NCBI GenBank assembly: GCA_937925635.1
Contig: CALALX010000003.1
Span: 1-64,000, forward strand
DNA: 64,000 nucleotides
Reading direction: 5' to 3'
Source: an uncultured Caulobacter sp.
GTDB lineage: Bacteria > Pseudomonadota > Alphaproteobacteria > Caulobacterales > Caulobacteraceae
Notes under the pieces: model-generated
Seen by the model: the letters and a program-made list of their open reading frames with translations, nothing else
Told to the model about the DNA's origin: nothing
Databases searched by the model: none
Shown: piece by piece, positions 42,497-50,084 of the stretch
How the letters are laid out: every line of letters begins with the position of its first letter
How positions within the stretch are numbered: position 1 is the first letter of the stretch
Position numbers and translations under genes: made by a program

Positions 42497-44896
42497 TCAG
42501 GGCAGGGCGATCGCTCCGAACACGGCTCCCGAGTCGGATACGTCGAAGGGCATGACGTTGGCCGGACGCGGCGGCAGCGGCTTCGCCCCCGCCGGCCAAC
42601 CCTCCGACACGACGGCCCAGTCGACCTTCGCCGGTCCGCGGCCGACCGCAAGCACCAGCTTGATCGGGCCGGGGTCGGATTGCCACCGCAGGCGCGTCCG
42701 CGATCGTCCCGAGGGTGTCGCGTCCTGGTTCTCCGGGTCATCCCGTGAGACGGCGACCGGCCGACCGTTGACGGCGGCGGCCATGACCGGATCGCTCTCG
42801 ACCTCGATCATGACCAGCCGTCCGTCGGCCACGCCCTCGACGACGATCTCGCCTGCTGGCGTTCGAGACACCGACAGGCCCGTCGTCGGCGCGCCGGCGC
42901 CGGCGGGAGCCCGCCAGGCCTTGCCCCGCGCGAAGGGCGGGAACGCCGCCTGCTCGACCTTGCCGCCGTCGGCCGTGATCGCCGCGCGAGACCAGTCGTC
43001 GAGGTCGGGCGTCGTCGAGACGCGCCACGCCTTGCCGGTCGCGGCTTCGGTGACATGGAAGACGCTGGTCGCCATCGGATGTCGCTCGGTCCAGGGATCC
43101 CGGAAGCGCACGGCGCCGACCAGCGCCGCGCCGATGGCGAGCACCACCAGGGCCGGGACCAGAGCTCCGCGACCGTCGCGGGCCGCCAGCGGCCAGGCCG
43201 CGATCGAGGCGAGAAAGACCAGGAGTCCGAGGATCGCCGGCAGGTCCAGACCCTGGGCGACCCCGTGAAAGTAGACGGCTAGCCAGCCGCCCGCCAGGAT
43301 CGCGAGGAGGGCAAGGGCGGCCAGACGCAGGCGATCGAGACGCGTGCCGAAGTCGGTCGCCAGCGCCGCCAGCGCGGCCAGGGCCAGCGGCCAGGCGACG
43401 ATCACGGCCACGGTGGGCTGGGCGATCTGCAGGCCCAGCGCCAGCACGAAGCCCACGGCCAGCACGCCCGGCCAGGCGTGCTCGATCTTCTCCGGTTTGC
43501 CGAAGACCGCCGCCGCCAGCCCCGCCGAGGCCATGGCGAGAACGCCCCCGACGAGATCCCAACCGCCGAGCAGTTGGCAGAACACGCCCCCGAGCAGGGC
43601 CGAGACGACGGGAGGCCAGCGCCGCTCGCCGCGTCCGAGCATGGCCGGGATCAGAAGCAGCATGCCGATCGCGATGATCGCCAGGGTCGTCTCCCATAGC
43701 GCCCATTGGGCCAGCAACGGCCGCTGGCCCATGAAGCCGAAGTCGACGCCGGTGGCGCGACGCGCCAGGTGCAGGGCCAGGGCCGTTCCCGTGAGGACCA
43801 GCACCGCCGCGCCCGCGCCGCGCAGCACGCCGCGCCAGTCGCCGCGGCCAAGGCCGCCGCGCCGCGCCGCCCAGGCCAGGGCGCCGGCGATGGCTGCGAT
43901 CAGGATCCAGCCGCCCCACGCCGGATAGGCCAGCACATGGTCGCCGAAGGTCTGGCTGTAGACCGCGTCCGGGGCCTTGCCGGGCAGGGACTTGGCGAAG
44001 GCGAAACCAGACGCGGCGGCGAGGGTCTGGTCGCCGATATGCTGCACGGAGCCCTTGTCGAGGTTGGCCACGGTGGCGGTGGCGGCATGATAGTCGAACT
44101 GCCGGCCGATGAAGGCGAAGTTCAGCCCGGGGACGCCCGCTTCCTTGGAGATGGAGAAGTCAGTGTCGTTGGGCATGTTCTCATAAAGGAAGACGGCCAG
44201 CGAGTTGCTCACCGGCGCGCTGGCGGTCCTGGCGAAGGCGGTGACGACGGCGCCATTGTCCGGACCGGTCTGGAACATGTTGGCCCGGCCGCCGTTGCCG
44301 CGGGCCTCGAGATTGATCAGCAGGCCGATCCGCTCGCGAAGCGGATGCTCTGAAAAGAAGGCGCGGGCGCCGAGCAGGCCCGCCTCCTCGCCGTCGGTGA
44401 TCAGCACGATGACGTCGCGCTCGGGCGTTCCCCGGGCCTTGAGGGCGCGGATGGTTTCCAGGATGGCGGCGACGCCGGTCGCGTCGTCGGCGGCCCCGGG
44501 CGAGCCGGGCACGCTGTCGTAGTGCGCCATCAGCGCCAGAGCGGGCAGGGTGCGGTCCCGGCCCGGCAGGACCCCGACGATGTTCTCGACGGCGCCGCCG
44601 ACGATCCACAGGTCCTCGCCCCAGGCCCGCCGCTCGACCGCCTGCCCGGACTGCACCGTCGGCGAAAGGCCGAGCGAGGTCATCCGCGCCCTGACATAGT
44701 CACGGACGCGATCGTGGTCGGCCGACCCGAGCGGATGGGGGCGTTGGGCGATCGTCTCGATGTCGACGAGGGCTCGCCCAGCCGAGAAGCCCGCCGCCGG
44801 CGCATTGACGGCCCGCGGGACGGGCGTCCGTGTTCCCAGCCAAGCCAGCACCAGGGCGCCGACCAGTGTCACCGCGAGCGCGATGGTCCGCATCAT
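42497..44896 (-). CDS. M28 family zinc aminopeptidase fused to a multi-pass membrane domain
   Basis: 799 residues. A signal anchor at about 5-20 precedes an M28 catalytic domain (about 45-310) with the zinc ligands in MAHYDSVPGS, GAADDATGVA, TDGEEAGLLGA (with the catalytic Glu), MPNDTDFSI and FDYHAATATV. Roughly nine membrane helices follow (about 335-620), then a beta-rich C-terminal domain. This resembles eukaryotic Fxna/ERMP1 and bacterial relatives; the peptidase should face the periplasm. The two ATGs at 44896 and 44893 are equally good starts. Alone between converging DUF4287 and divergent CVNH genes. Confidence 0.9.
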   Translation of the reverse strand: MMRTIALAVTLVGALVLAWLGTRTPVPRAVNAPAAGFSAGRALVDIETIAQRPHPLGSADHDRVRDYVRARMTSLGLSPTVQSGQAVERRAWGEDLWIVGGAVENIVGVLPGRDRTLPALALMAHYDSVPGSPGAADDATGVAAILETIRALKARGTPERDVIVLITDGEEAGLLGARAFFSEHPLRERIGLLINLEARGNGGRANMFQTGPDNGAVVTAFARTASAPVSNSLAVFLYENMPNDTDFSISKEAGVPGLNFAFIGRQFDYHAATATVANLDKGSVQHIGDQTLAAASGFAFAKSLPGKAPDAVYSQTFGDHVLAYPAWGGWILIAAIAGALAWAARRGGLGRGDWRGVLRGAGAAVLVLTGTALALHLARRATGVDFGFMGQRPLLAQWALWETTLAIIAIGMLLLIPAMLGRGERRWPPVVSALLGGVFCQLLGGWDLVGGVLAMASAGLAAAVFGKPEKIEHAWPGVLAVGFVLALGLQIAQPTVAVIVAWPLALAALAALATDFGTRLDRLRLAALALLAILAGGWLAVYFHGVAQGLDLPAILGLLVFLASIAAWPLAARDGRGALVPALVVLAIGAALVGAVRFRDPWTERHPMATSVFHVTEAATGKAWRVSTTPDLDDWSRAAITADGGKVEQAAFPPFARGKAWRAPAGAGAPTTGLSVSRTPAGEIVVEGVADGRLVMIEVESDPVMAAAVNGRPVAVSRDDPENQDATPSGRSRTRLRWQSDPGPIKLVLAVGRGPAKVDWAVVSEGWPAGAKPLPPRPANVMPFDVSDSGAVFGAIALP

Positions 44897-45048
44897 CGTC
44901 GTGTCCCCCGTTCGGCGCGAGGATGCACGCCCGCGCCGGTCCGGCAATGGGAACCGATGTCGCGGATCACGGTTCTTTGTCACGGGGCCGCGAGATCGCA
45001 ATGCTAGCGTCGCCGCGCGCGAGGGAAGCAACAGGGAAAAGACATATC

Positions 45049-46152
45049 ATGAGCAAGCCAATCCTGGCCGGTCTCGCAGCTGCGGCGGCTACCATCGTCT
45101 GCGCCGTGGCGGCCCTGGCCCAGTCCTCGTCTCTGCCTCTGCCGCCTGGAAGCTGGCGCGACAGCTGTGGCGACGCCCGCGCCTACTCCCAGAACGGCGG
45201 CAAGGTCTTGACGGCACGCTGCACCAAGGCCGGCGGCGGCACGGAGATCAGCTCGCTCCGCTACGATCAGTGCCGCGGCGACATCGCCAACAGGAATGGC
45301 CGTCTCGTCTGCGGCAATCCCGGACCGCTTCCGCCCCGTCCGCCCGTCGCCACGCCGGATGGCAGCTACCGGCAGTCGTGCCGCAACGCCGTCATGATCA
45401 GCGGCCGGCTTCACGCCGAATGTCGCGACCGCGGCGGCGCCTGGAACCACACCTCCATCGACCCGGCCCAGTGTCGAGGCCGCGATATCGCCAACGATGA
45501 CGGCCGGCTGACCTGCGCGGGCGGCGGCGGCGGCGCCCTTCCCGAAGGCAGCTACCGCCAGTCTTGCCGCGACGCGCGACTCGTCAACGGCACGCTCTTC
45601 GCCGACTGCCGCGACAGCCGTGGCTACTGGCAGCGCGCCTCGATCGATCCGCGCAGCTGCTCGGGTCGTGACATCGCCAACCGGAACGGGCGTCTCGTCT
45701 GCGCCGGCGGCGACAGCCAACTCCCGCCGGGCAGTTGGCGCGCCTCGTGCGACCAGGCCTATATGTCGGGCTGGACGCTCAACGCCGTCTGTCGCGACAG
45801 CCGCGGCCAGCGCGTTCGCACGTCCATCAACACCCGCACCTGCAATGGCCGCGACATCGCCAACGTCAACGGTCGGCTGACCTGCGGCGGCGGCGGGGGA
45901 GGCGGCGCCTCGATCACGCTCTGCACTCAGCCGAACTTCGGCGGACGTTGCGCGACCATCAATCGCGCGGCGCCGAGCCTGGGTCAGTGGGAGATGGCCA
46001 ACCGCGCCGCGTCGGCGAGGGTCAACGGCCGCTGGCTGATCTGTGACCAGCAGGACTACCGCGGCCGCTGTGTCACGCTGGACCGGGACGAGCGCGATCT
46101 GAACCGCGTCAGCTTCTCCCGCCGCATATCGTCGGTCCGCCCGACGCGCTGA
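45049..46152 (+). CDS. Secreted CVNH (cyanovirin-like) repeat protein with beta/gamma-crystallin domain
   Basis: 367 residues. Signal peptide to about 25 (AALAQ). Four homologous repeats at 32-89, 103-158, 165-219 and 226-280, each with four Cys (for example C173, C187, C204, C218), a GSYRQSC start, a SID/SIN and RGRDIAN segment and a final NGRLVC; these are CVNH-type units, the lectin fold of cyanovirin-N. A Gly-rich linker (280-287) leads to a beta/gamma-crystallin-like domain (288-364) with CTQPNFGGRCATI and CDQQDYRGRCVTL. Such folds bind glycans and calcium. Probably an exported or surface glycan-binding protein; the partner is unknown. Confidence 0.85.
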   Translation: MSKPILAGLAAAAATIVCAVAALAQSSSLPLPPGSWRDSCGDARAYSQNGGKVLTARCTKAGGGTEISSLRYDQCRGDIANRNGRLVCGNPGPLPPRPPVATPDGSYRQSCRNAVMISGRLHAECRDRGGAWNHTSIDPAQCRGRDIANDDGRLTCAGGGGGALPEGSYRQSCRDARLVNGTLFADCRDSRGYWQRASIDPRSCSGRDIANRNGRLVCAGGDSQLPPGSWRASCDQAYMSGWTLNAVCRDSRGQRVRTSINTRTCNGRDIANVNGRLTCGGGGGGGASITLCTQPNFGGRCATINRAAPSLGQWEMANRAASARVNGRWLICDQQDYRGRCVTLDRDERDLNRVSFSRRISSVRPTR

Positions 46153-46189
46153 CTGGAAAGGGCGCGCGTCGCCGCGTCCTGCCGCCATG

Positions 46190-46219
46190 CAAAACGCCCG
46201 CCGGTTCCCCGGCGGGCGT
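46190..46219 (-). terminator. Intrinsic terminator downstream of ctrA
   Basis: ACGCCCGCCGG (46194-46204) pairs perfectly with CCGGCGGGCGT (46209-46219) around a four-base loop. Read on the minus strand the stem is followed by TTTT, as expected for ctrA; the plus side has only CTTG, so it is a weaker terminator for the CVNH gene. Confidence 0.88.
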
Positions 46220-46250
46220 CTTGTCGTCCGGAGGAGGGCTCCGGGGTCGA

Positions 46251-46946
46251 TCAGGCGGCGCTGACGCCTTCCTGCGGGTCGCGCAGCACATAGCCGCGGC
46301 CCCAGACCGTCTCGATGTAGTGGTTGCCGCCCGACGCCGTCGCCAGCTTCTTGCGCAGCTTGCAGATGAACACGTCGATGATCTTCAGCTCGGGCTCGTC
46401 CATGCCGCCGTACAGGTGGTTCAGGAACATTTCCTTGGTCAGGGTCGTGCCCTTCCGGAGCGAGAGGAGTTCCAGCATCTGGTACTCCTTGCCGGTCAGG
46501 TGGACCCGCATGCCGTTCACCTCGACGGTCTTGGCGTCGAGGTTCACGCCGATCTCGCCGGTCTGGATCACCGCCTGGGCGTGGCCCTTCGAGCGGCGCA
46601 CCACGGCGTGGATGCGGGCGACCATCTCGTCCTTGTGGAACGGCTTGGTCATGTAGTCGTCGGCGCCGCCGCCCAGGGTTTTCACCTTGGTGTCGATCTC
46701 CGACGAGCCGGACAGGATCATGATCGGGGTGTTGATCTTGCCGTTCCGCAGCGTGCGCAGAACGTCCATGCCGCTCATGTCGGGCAGGTTCAGGTCCAGC
46801 AGGATCAGGTCGTAGTCGTAGATCTTGCCCAGATCCACGCCCTCTTCGCCCAGGTCCGTCGTGTAGACGTTGAAGCCCTCGGACTTCAGCATCAACTCGA
46901 TGGTCTGAGCCGTGGCGCTGTCATCCTCAATCAACAGTACGCGCAT
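46251..46946 (-). CDS. ctrA: Cell-cycle master response regulator CtrA
   Basis: 231 residues, identical in length to Caulobacter crescentus CtrA. Receiver with phospho-acceptor D51 (LLDLNLPDMSG) and Lys in DDYMTKPFHKDE, then an OmpR-type winged helix (LTGKEYQMLELLSLRKG, LNHLYGGMDEPELKIIDV). The C-terminus ends VSAA, keeping the Ala-Ala needed for ClpXP proteolysis. CtrA~P binds TTAA-N7-TTAA, blocks the origin and activates division and flagellar genes. Its upstream region is loaded with GANTC methylation sites and a CtrA-like box. Confidence 0.98.
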   Translation of the reverse strand: MRVLLIEDDSATAQTIELMLKSEGFNVYTTDLGEEGVDLGKIYDYDLILLDLNLPDMSGMDVLRTLRNGKINTPIMILSGSSEIDTKVKTLGGGADDYMTKPFHKDEMVARIHAVVRRSKGHAQAVIQTGEIGVNLDAKTVEVNGMRVHLTGKEYQMLELLSLRKGTTLTKEMFLNHLYGGMDEPELKIIDVFICKLRKKLATASGGNHYIETVWGRGYVLRDPQEGVSAA

Positions 46947-47037
46947 CGATCCCCTCCCCGCGGCCCTCCCGCGGCAACAGATGTGTGAAGGCGGAATCCG
47001 CCTCCGGCGCTCACCGGCCACACTGCCGACGGGCTGC

Positions 47038-47052
47038 TTTAAGACTGGTTAA
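47038..47052 (-). promoter_or_regulatory. CtrA-like box upstream of ctrA
   Basis: TTTA-N7-TTAA on the plus strand (47038-47041 and 47049-47052), read towards ctrA as TTAA-N7-TAAA. It is one base off the TTAA-N7-TTAA consensus and about 95 bases from the ATG, a place suited to autoregulation. Confidence 0.5.
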
Positions 47053-47159
47053 TGGTGAACGACCCTCTGGAAAGAATCGTTAAGGCGATTTGCGAATCGC
47101 GGGCAAGCGGCAAGTTCGGGCCATGGAGTCACAGGCCGGATGACTCTTTCGTGATCGCC

Positions 47160-47188
47160 GAATCCCCAGTGAATCCCGAGGGATTCAC
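47160..47188. promoter_or_regulatory. Three GAATCCC units, two forming a perfect 20-nt palindrome
   Basis: GAATCCC occurs at 47160 and 47171 (11 bases, one helix turn, apart) and inverted at 47180-47186. The last two make GTGAATCCC-GA-GGGATTCAC (47169-47188), with a CcrM site in each arm. No known regulator matches it with certainty. Confidence 0.6.
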
Positions 47189-47342
47189 AAACCCTTTGAG
47201 GCGTTGGAGTAGCCGTGGGCACGCCAGCCGCCGGGACGCCGCGAGGCAGCGTTCGACAACCGCCGTTCGACCGAAATTTTCAGGGTTCTGGAAGACATCG
47301 CCCACCGCGACGGATTGCCTCGGACCGTCCCGCGGTAAACGA

Positions 47343-48518
47343 TCAGTCGGCTCGGACCGCCGTCTCGATGAAACCGCCGCCGAGGACGCGGCTCGGCGCT
47401 TCCGGCGCATAGAGGACGCAGGCCTGGCCCGGGGCGACGCCTTCTTCCGGCGTGTCGAGGGCGACGGCGATCCGCCCGTCGACGGTGGTCAGGCGGCCGG
47501 GGACCGGTTCGCGGGTCGAGCGGACGCGGGCCAGCACGGCGCGACCGCTGGCGGCCGCTTCGCCGATCGTCGCCTCGTCGCCCAGCCAGTTGTCTTCCTT
47601 CAGCGTCAGGGCGCGGGTCAGCAGCGCCTCGCGCGGGCCGACGATCACCTGGCGGGCGTCGGCGTCGATGCGGGTCACGAACAGCGGATCGCCGGTGCCG
47701 CCGCCGACGTTCAGGCCCTTGCGCTGGCCGATGGTGTAGCGGGTCACGCCCTCGTGCCGGCCCAGCACCCGGCCGTCCAGGTGCACGATGTCGCCAGGCT
47801 CGGCGCCGTGCGGGCGCAGGCGGTCGATCACCGTGTGGTACTTGCCCTCGGGCACGAAGCAAATGTCCTGGCTGTCCGGCTTGTCGGCCACCGACAGGCC
47901 GATGTCGGACGCCACGCCGCGCACCGCCGGCTTGGGCAGTCCGCCGAGCGGAAAGCGCAGGTAGTCGAGCTGTTCGCGCGTGGTGGCGAACAGGAAGTAG
48001 CTCTGGTCCCGATTGGCGTCGGCGGCGCGATGCAGCTGCGGGCCGCTCGCCGTGTCCTCGCGGCGCACATAGTGGCCGGTCGCCATGGCCGCGGCGCCCA
48101 GGTCGCGGGCGACATCCAGCAGGTCGCGGAACTTCACCGTCTGATTGCAGCGCACGCAGGGGATCGGCGTCTCGCCACGCAGGTAGGCGTCGGCGAAGTC
48201 CTCGATGACCTGCTGCTTGAAGCGACTTTCGTAGTCGAGGACGTAGTGCGGGATGCCGATGGCCTCGGCCGCCTGGCGGGCGTCGAGGATGTCCTGCCCC
48301 GCGCAGCAGGCGCCCTTCTTCTGGATCGCCGCCCCGTGGTCGTAGAGCTGCAGCGTCACGCCCACCACGTCATAGCCGGCCTTGGCCAGCAGCGCGGCGG
48401 TGACGGTCGAGTCCACACCGCCCGACATGGCCGCGACCACCCTCGTCCCCGTCGGAAGACCGACGGCGGCTCGCACGACGTCGTCGGCGATGTCCAGGGT
48501 GGAGGGCAGGGCGTTCAT
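47343..48518 (-). CDS. mnmA: tRNA-specific 2-thiouridylase MnmA
   Basis: 391 residues. Thiolates U34 of tRNA(Lys, Glu, Gln). PP-loop MSGGVDSTVTA near residue 31, catalytic nucleophile and sulfur-carrying cysteines in KGACCAGQD and TPIPCVRCNQTVKF, and GHYVRRE, KPDSQDICFVPEG and TIGQRKGLNVGGG follow. Upstream of ctrA on the same strand; readthrough into ctrA is possible but a long regulatory gap separates them. Confidence 0.96.
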   Translation of the reverse strand: MNALPSTLDIADDVVRAAVGLPTGTRVVAAMSGGVDSTVTAALLAKAGYDVVGVTLQLYDHGAAIQKKGACCAGQDILDARQAAEAIGIPHYVLDYESRFKQQVIEDFADAYLRGETPIPCVRCNQTVKFRDLLDVARDLGAAAMATGHYVRREDTASGPQLHRAADANRDQSYFLFATTREQLDYLRFPLGGLPKPAVRGVASDIGLSVADKPDSQDICFVPEGKYHTVIDRLRPHGAEPGDIVHLDGRVLGRHEGVTRYTIGQRKGLNVGGGTGDPLFVTRIDADARQVIVGPREALLTRALTLKEDNWLGDEATIGEAAASGRAVLARVRSTREPVPGRLTTVDGRIAVALDTPEEGVAPGQACVLYAPEAPSRVLGGGFIETAVRAD

Positions 48519-48564
48519 AGGCCGCGATATAGAGGGTCGGGGCGAAGATTGCGACCGCCGGGGC

Positions 48565-48963
48565 TCAGGAGAGGAGGAGCGCGGGTTCGCCGATAGCCTT
48601 CAGCCGGCTGACCGCCCGCTTGTCGAATGAAACGAACTTTTCGGAGCCCAGTCGCTTCCCTTCGTAAGCGATGACGCCGTCGGCGAAGTCACCGCCTGCC
48701 TCCAGCATCGCCAGTCCGGCTTCGACCGCTGTCGCGTCCGCCGAGGCGTTGTCGCTTGCAAGGAGGCCGCGGATGGCCTTCGCCACGTCGGGACGGGGCG
48801 TCCGATAGCTGTAGGCCAGCACCCAGGCCAACTCACACAACGCCGGCAGGGTCAGCAGCACGACGTCCGCATCCTCCAGCGTTTTCAGCGCCGTTTCGTG
48901 CTGACCCTGATCGTCCGCCGTAAGCAGGCGCACGAGAACGTTGGTGTCAGGCGTGACCTTCAC
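48565..48963 (-). CDS. vapC: VapC-type PIN-domain ribonuclease toxin
   Basis: 132 residues. Metal-binding acids in TPDTNVLVRLL (D6), PALCELAWVL, GGDFADGVIAYEG and FVSFDKRAV give a complete PIN site. It should cut tRNA or rRNA. Start overlaps the antitoxin stop by four bases. Antitoxin of the AbrB type, a common pairing. Confidence 0.9.
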   Translation of the reverse strand: MKVTPDTNVLVRLLTADDQGQHETALKTLEDADVVLLTLPALCELAWVLAYSYRTPRPDVAKAIRGLLASDNASADATAVEAGLAMLEAGGDFADGVIAYEGKRLGSEKFVSFDKRAVSRLKAIGEPALLLS

Positions 48964-49220
48964 CGATCGTCCAACTCGCCGGCCCAGCCTTTGGCGATGG
49001 CCTCGTTGATCTCGTCGATCGTTAGTCGCGGCCCGTCAGCGCGATAAAGCATGCCGGCCACGTCAGAGATCTTGCCGGTCTTGCGCGCGGCGCTGACCTC
49101 GATCCGGCCGTCGGGCCGGGCAACGACGTTGATCTTGTCGCCCGGGCCGACGCCGAGATGGCGCAACAACTCCTTGCGGAGCGTGACCTGCCCCTTGGCG
49201 GTGATGGTGAGCGTCGTCAT
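48960..49220 (-). CDS. AbrB/MazE-type (SpoVT-AbrB) antitoxin
   Basis: 86 residues from the ATG at 49220; the longer upstream frame is not coding. MTTLTITAKGQVTLRKELLRH is the swapped-hairpin DNA-binding fold, with VGPGDKINVVARPDGRIEV next. The C-terminal half (TIDEINEAIAKGWAG) should wrap around VapC. A perfect 28-nt palindrome lies five bases upstream of the ATG, so tight autoregulation by the toxin-antitoxin complex is likely. Confidence 0.92.
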   Translation of the reverse strand: MTTLTITAKGQVTLRKELLRHLGVGPGDKINVVARPDGRIEVSAARKTGKISDVAGMLYRADGPRLTIDEINEAIAKGWAGELDDR

Positions 49221-49225
49221 GGGCG

Positions 49226-49253
49226 GAATGTAAGGCAATATTGCCTTACATTC
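49226..49253. promoter_or_regulatory. Perfect 28-nt palindromic operator of the AbrB-VapC module
   Basis: GAATGTAAGGCAAT (49226-49239) is followed directly by its exact complement ATTGCCTTACATTC (49240-49253). It ends five bases from the start codon, leaving little room for a ribosome-binding site, so the transcript may be almost leaderless. AT-rich relative to the genome. Confidence 0.85.
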
Positions 49254-49260
49254 AACGCCG

Positions 49261-50022
49261 TCACCCCAGCACCAGCAGGTCGCCCTGGATGCTGAGCGGA
49301 TCGGTCCCGGCCTGGCCGGCGGCGAGCCAGGCGTCGAGGCGGGCGAAGCCCTCTTCAAGCTCGGCCTCGCTCATGTGTTCGAACACCGAGATGGCGCGCA
49401 GCTTCAGCTTCTCGGCCGCCTCGGTCTCGTTGGCCGCATAGGTCTCGGTGACGGGCTCAAGGGTCAGCAGGTTCAGCCCGGCGGCGGCGAAGGCGTCGGT
49501 CACCTCGGCCAGGCTCGGGAACATCGCCAGCTCGATCTCGCGGGCGCGGTCGAAGAACCGGTGCCACCAGATCTCGCCGAGGCGGTCGCTGAGGCCGGTC
49601 CGGATCAGCAGGCGACCGCCCGGCTTCAGCACCCGCGCGATCTCGCGGGCGGCGGCGGCCTTGTCCGGCACGTGGTGCAGCGACAGGAACATCAGCACCG
49701 CGTCGGCTGTCTGGTCGGGCAGCGGCATCGCCTCCGCTTCACCTCGGACGTACTGGACGGCGGGATGCGCGGCGCTCGCTTCGGCGACGGCCCGCATCCG
49801 GTCGGCCGGTTCGACGCCGAAGACCGGCCCGCCGAAGGCCTCGGCCAGCGCGGGCGTCAGGCGGCCGACGCCCGAGCCAAGGTCGACGATCGCCAGCGGC
49901 CGCGCGACCGGCAGGTGTGCCGCGAACCGCGCCATCCAGCGCGCCAGCGCCTCGGCCGACATGCGGCGGCCCTCGGCGTAGGTCCGGTGCTGGTTGTCGT
50001 CGTAGTCGACCCGCTTGAGCAT
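49261..50022 (-). CDS. Class I SAM-dependent methyltransferase
   Basis: 253 residues. SAM motif I VDLGSGVGRLTPALAEAFG, acidic end of strand 2 VFGVEPADRM, and MFLSLHHVPDKAAAAREIARVLKPGGRLLI are Methyltransf_11-like. The C-terminal third has no signature. The substrate is not predictable. It lies between the toxin-antitoxin module and flgL on the same strand. Confidence 0.9.
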   Translation of the reverse strand: MLKRVDYDDNQHRTYAEGRRMSAEALARWMARFAAHLPVARPLAIVDLGSGVGRLTPALAEAFGGPVFGVEPADRMRAVAEASAAHPAVQYVRGEAEAMPLPDQTADAVLMFLSLHHVPDKAAAAREIARVLKPGGRLLIRTGLSDRLGEIWWHRFFDRAREIELAMFPSLAEVTDAFAAAGLNLLTLEPVTETYAANETEAAEKLKLRAISVFEHMSEAELEEGFARLDAWLAAGQAGTDPLSIQGDLLVLG

Positions 50023-50084
50023 TTTCAGCGCCTCCCGACCGGCAGTCGATCACCTGCGGATGGCGATGAAAAGGCGAAGCACCC

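Larger units (their letters stand above)
46994..47188. promoter_or_regulatory. ctrA upstream control region with eight GANTC (CcrM) sites
   Basis: GANTC occurs at 46994, 47074, 47094, 47126, 47142, 47160, 47171 and 47182 (first base given). Seven fall within 113 bases, where chance would give less than one. In Caulobacter, CcrM methylation of a GANTC in the ctrA P1 promoter lets GcrA time transcription; here the signal is greatly multiplied. The full gap from ctrA to mnmA is 396 bases (46947-47342) and otherwise holds no gene. Confidence 0.75.
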
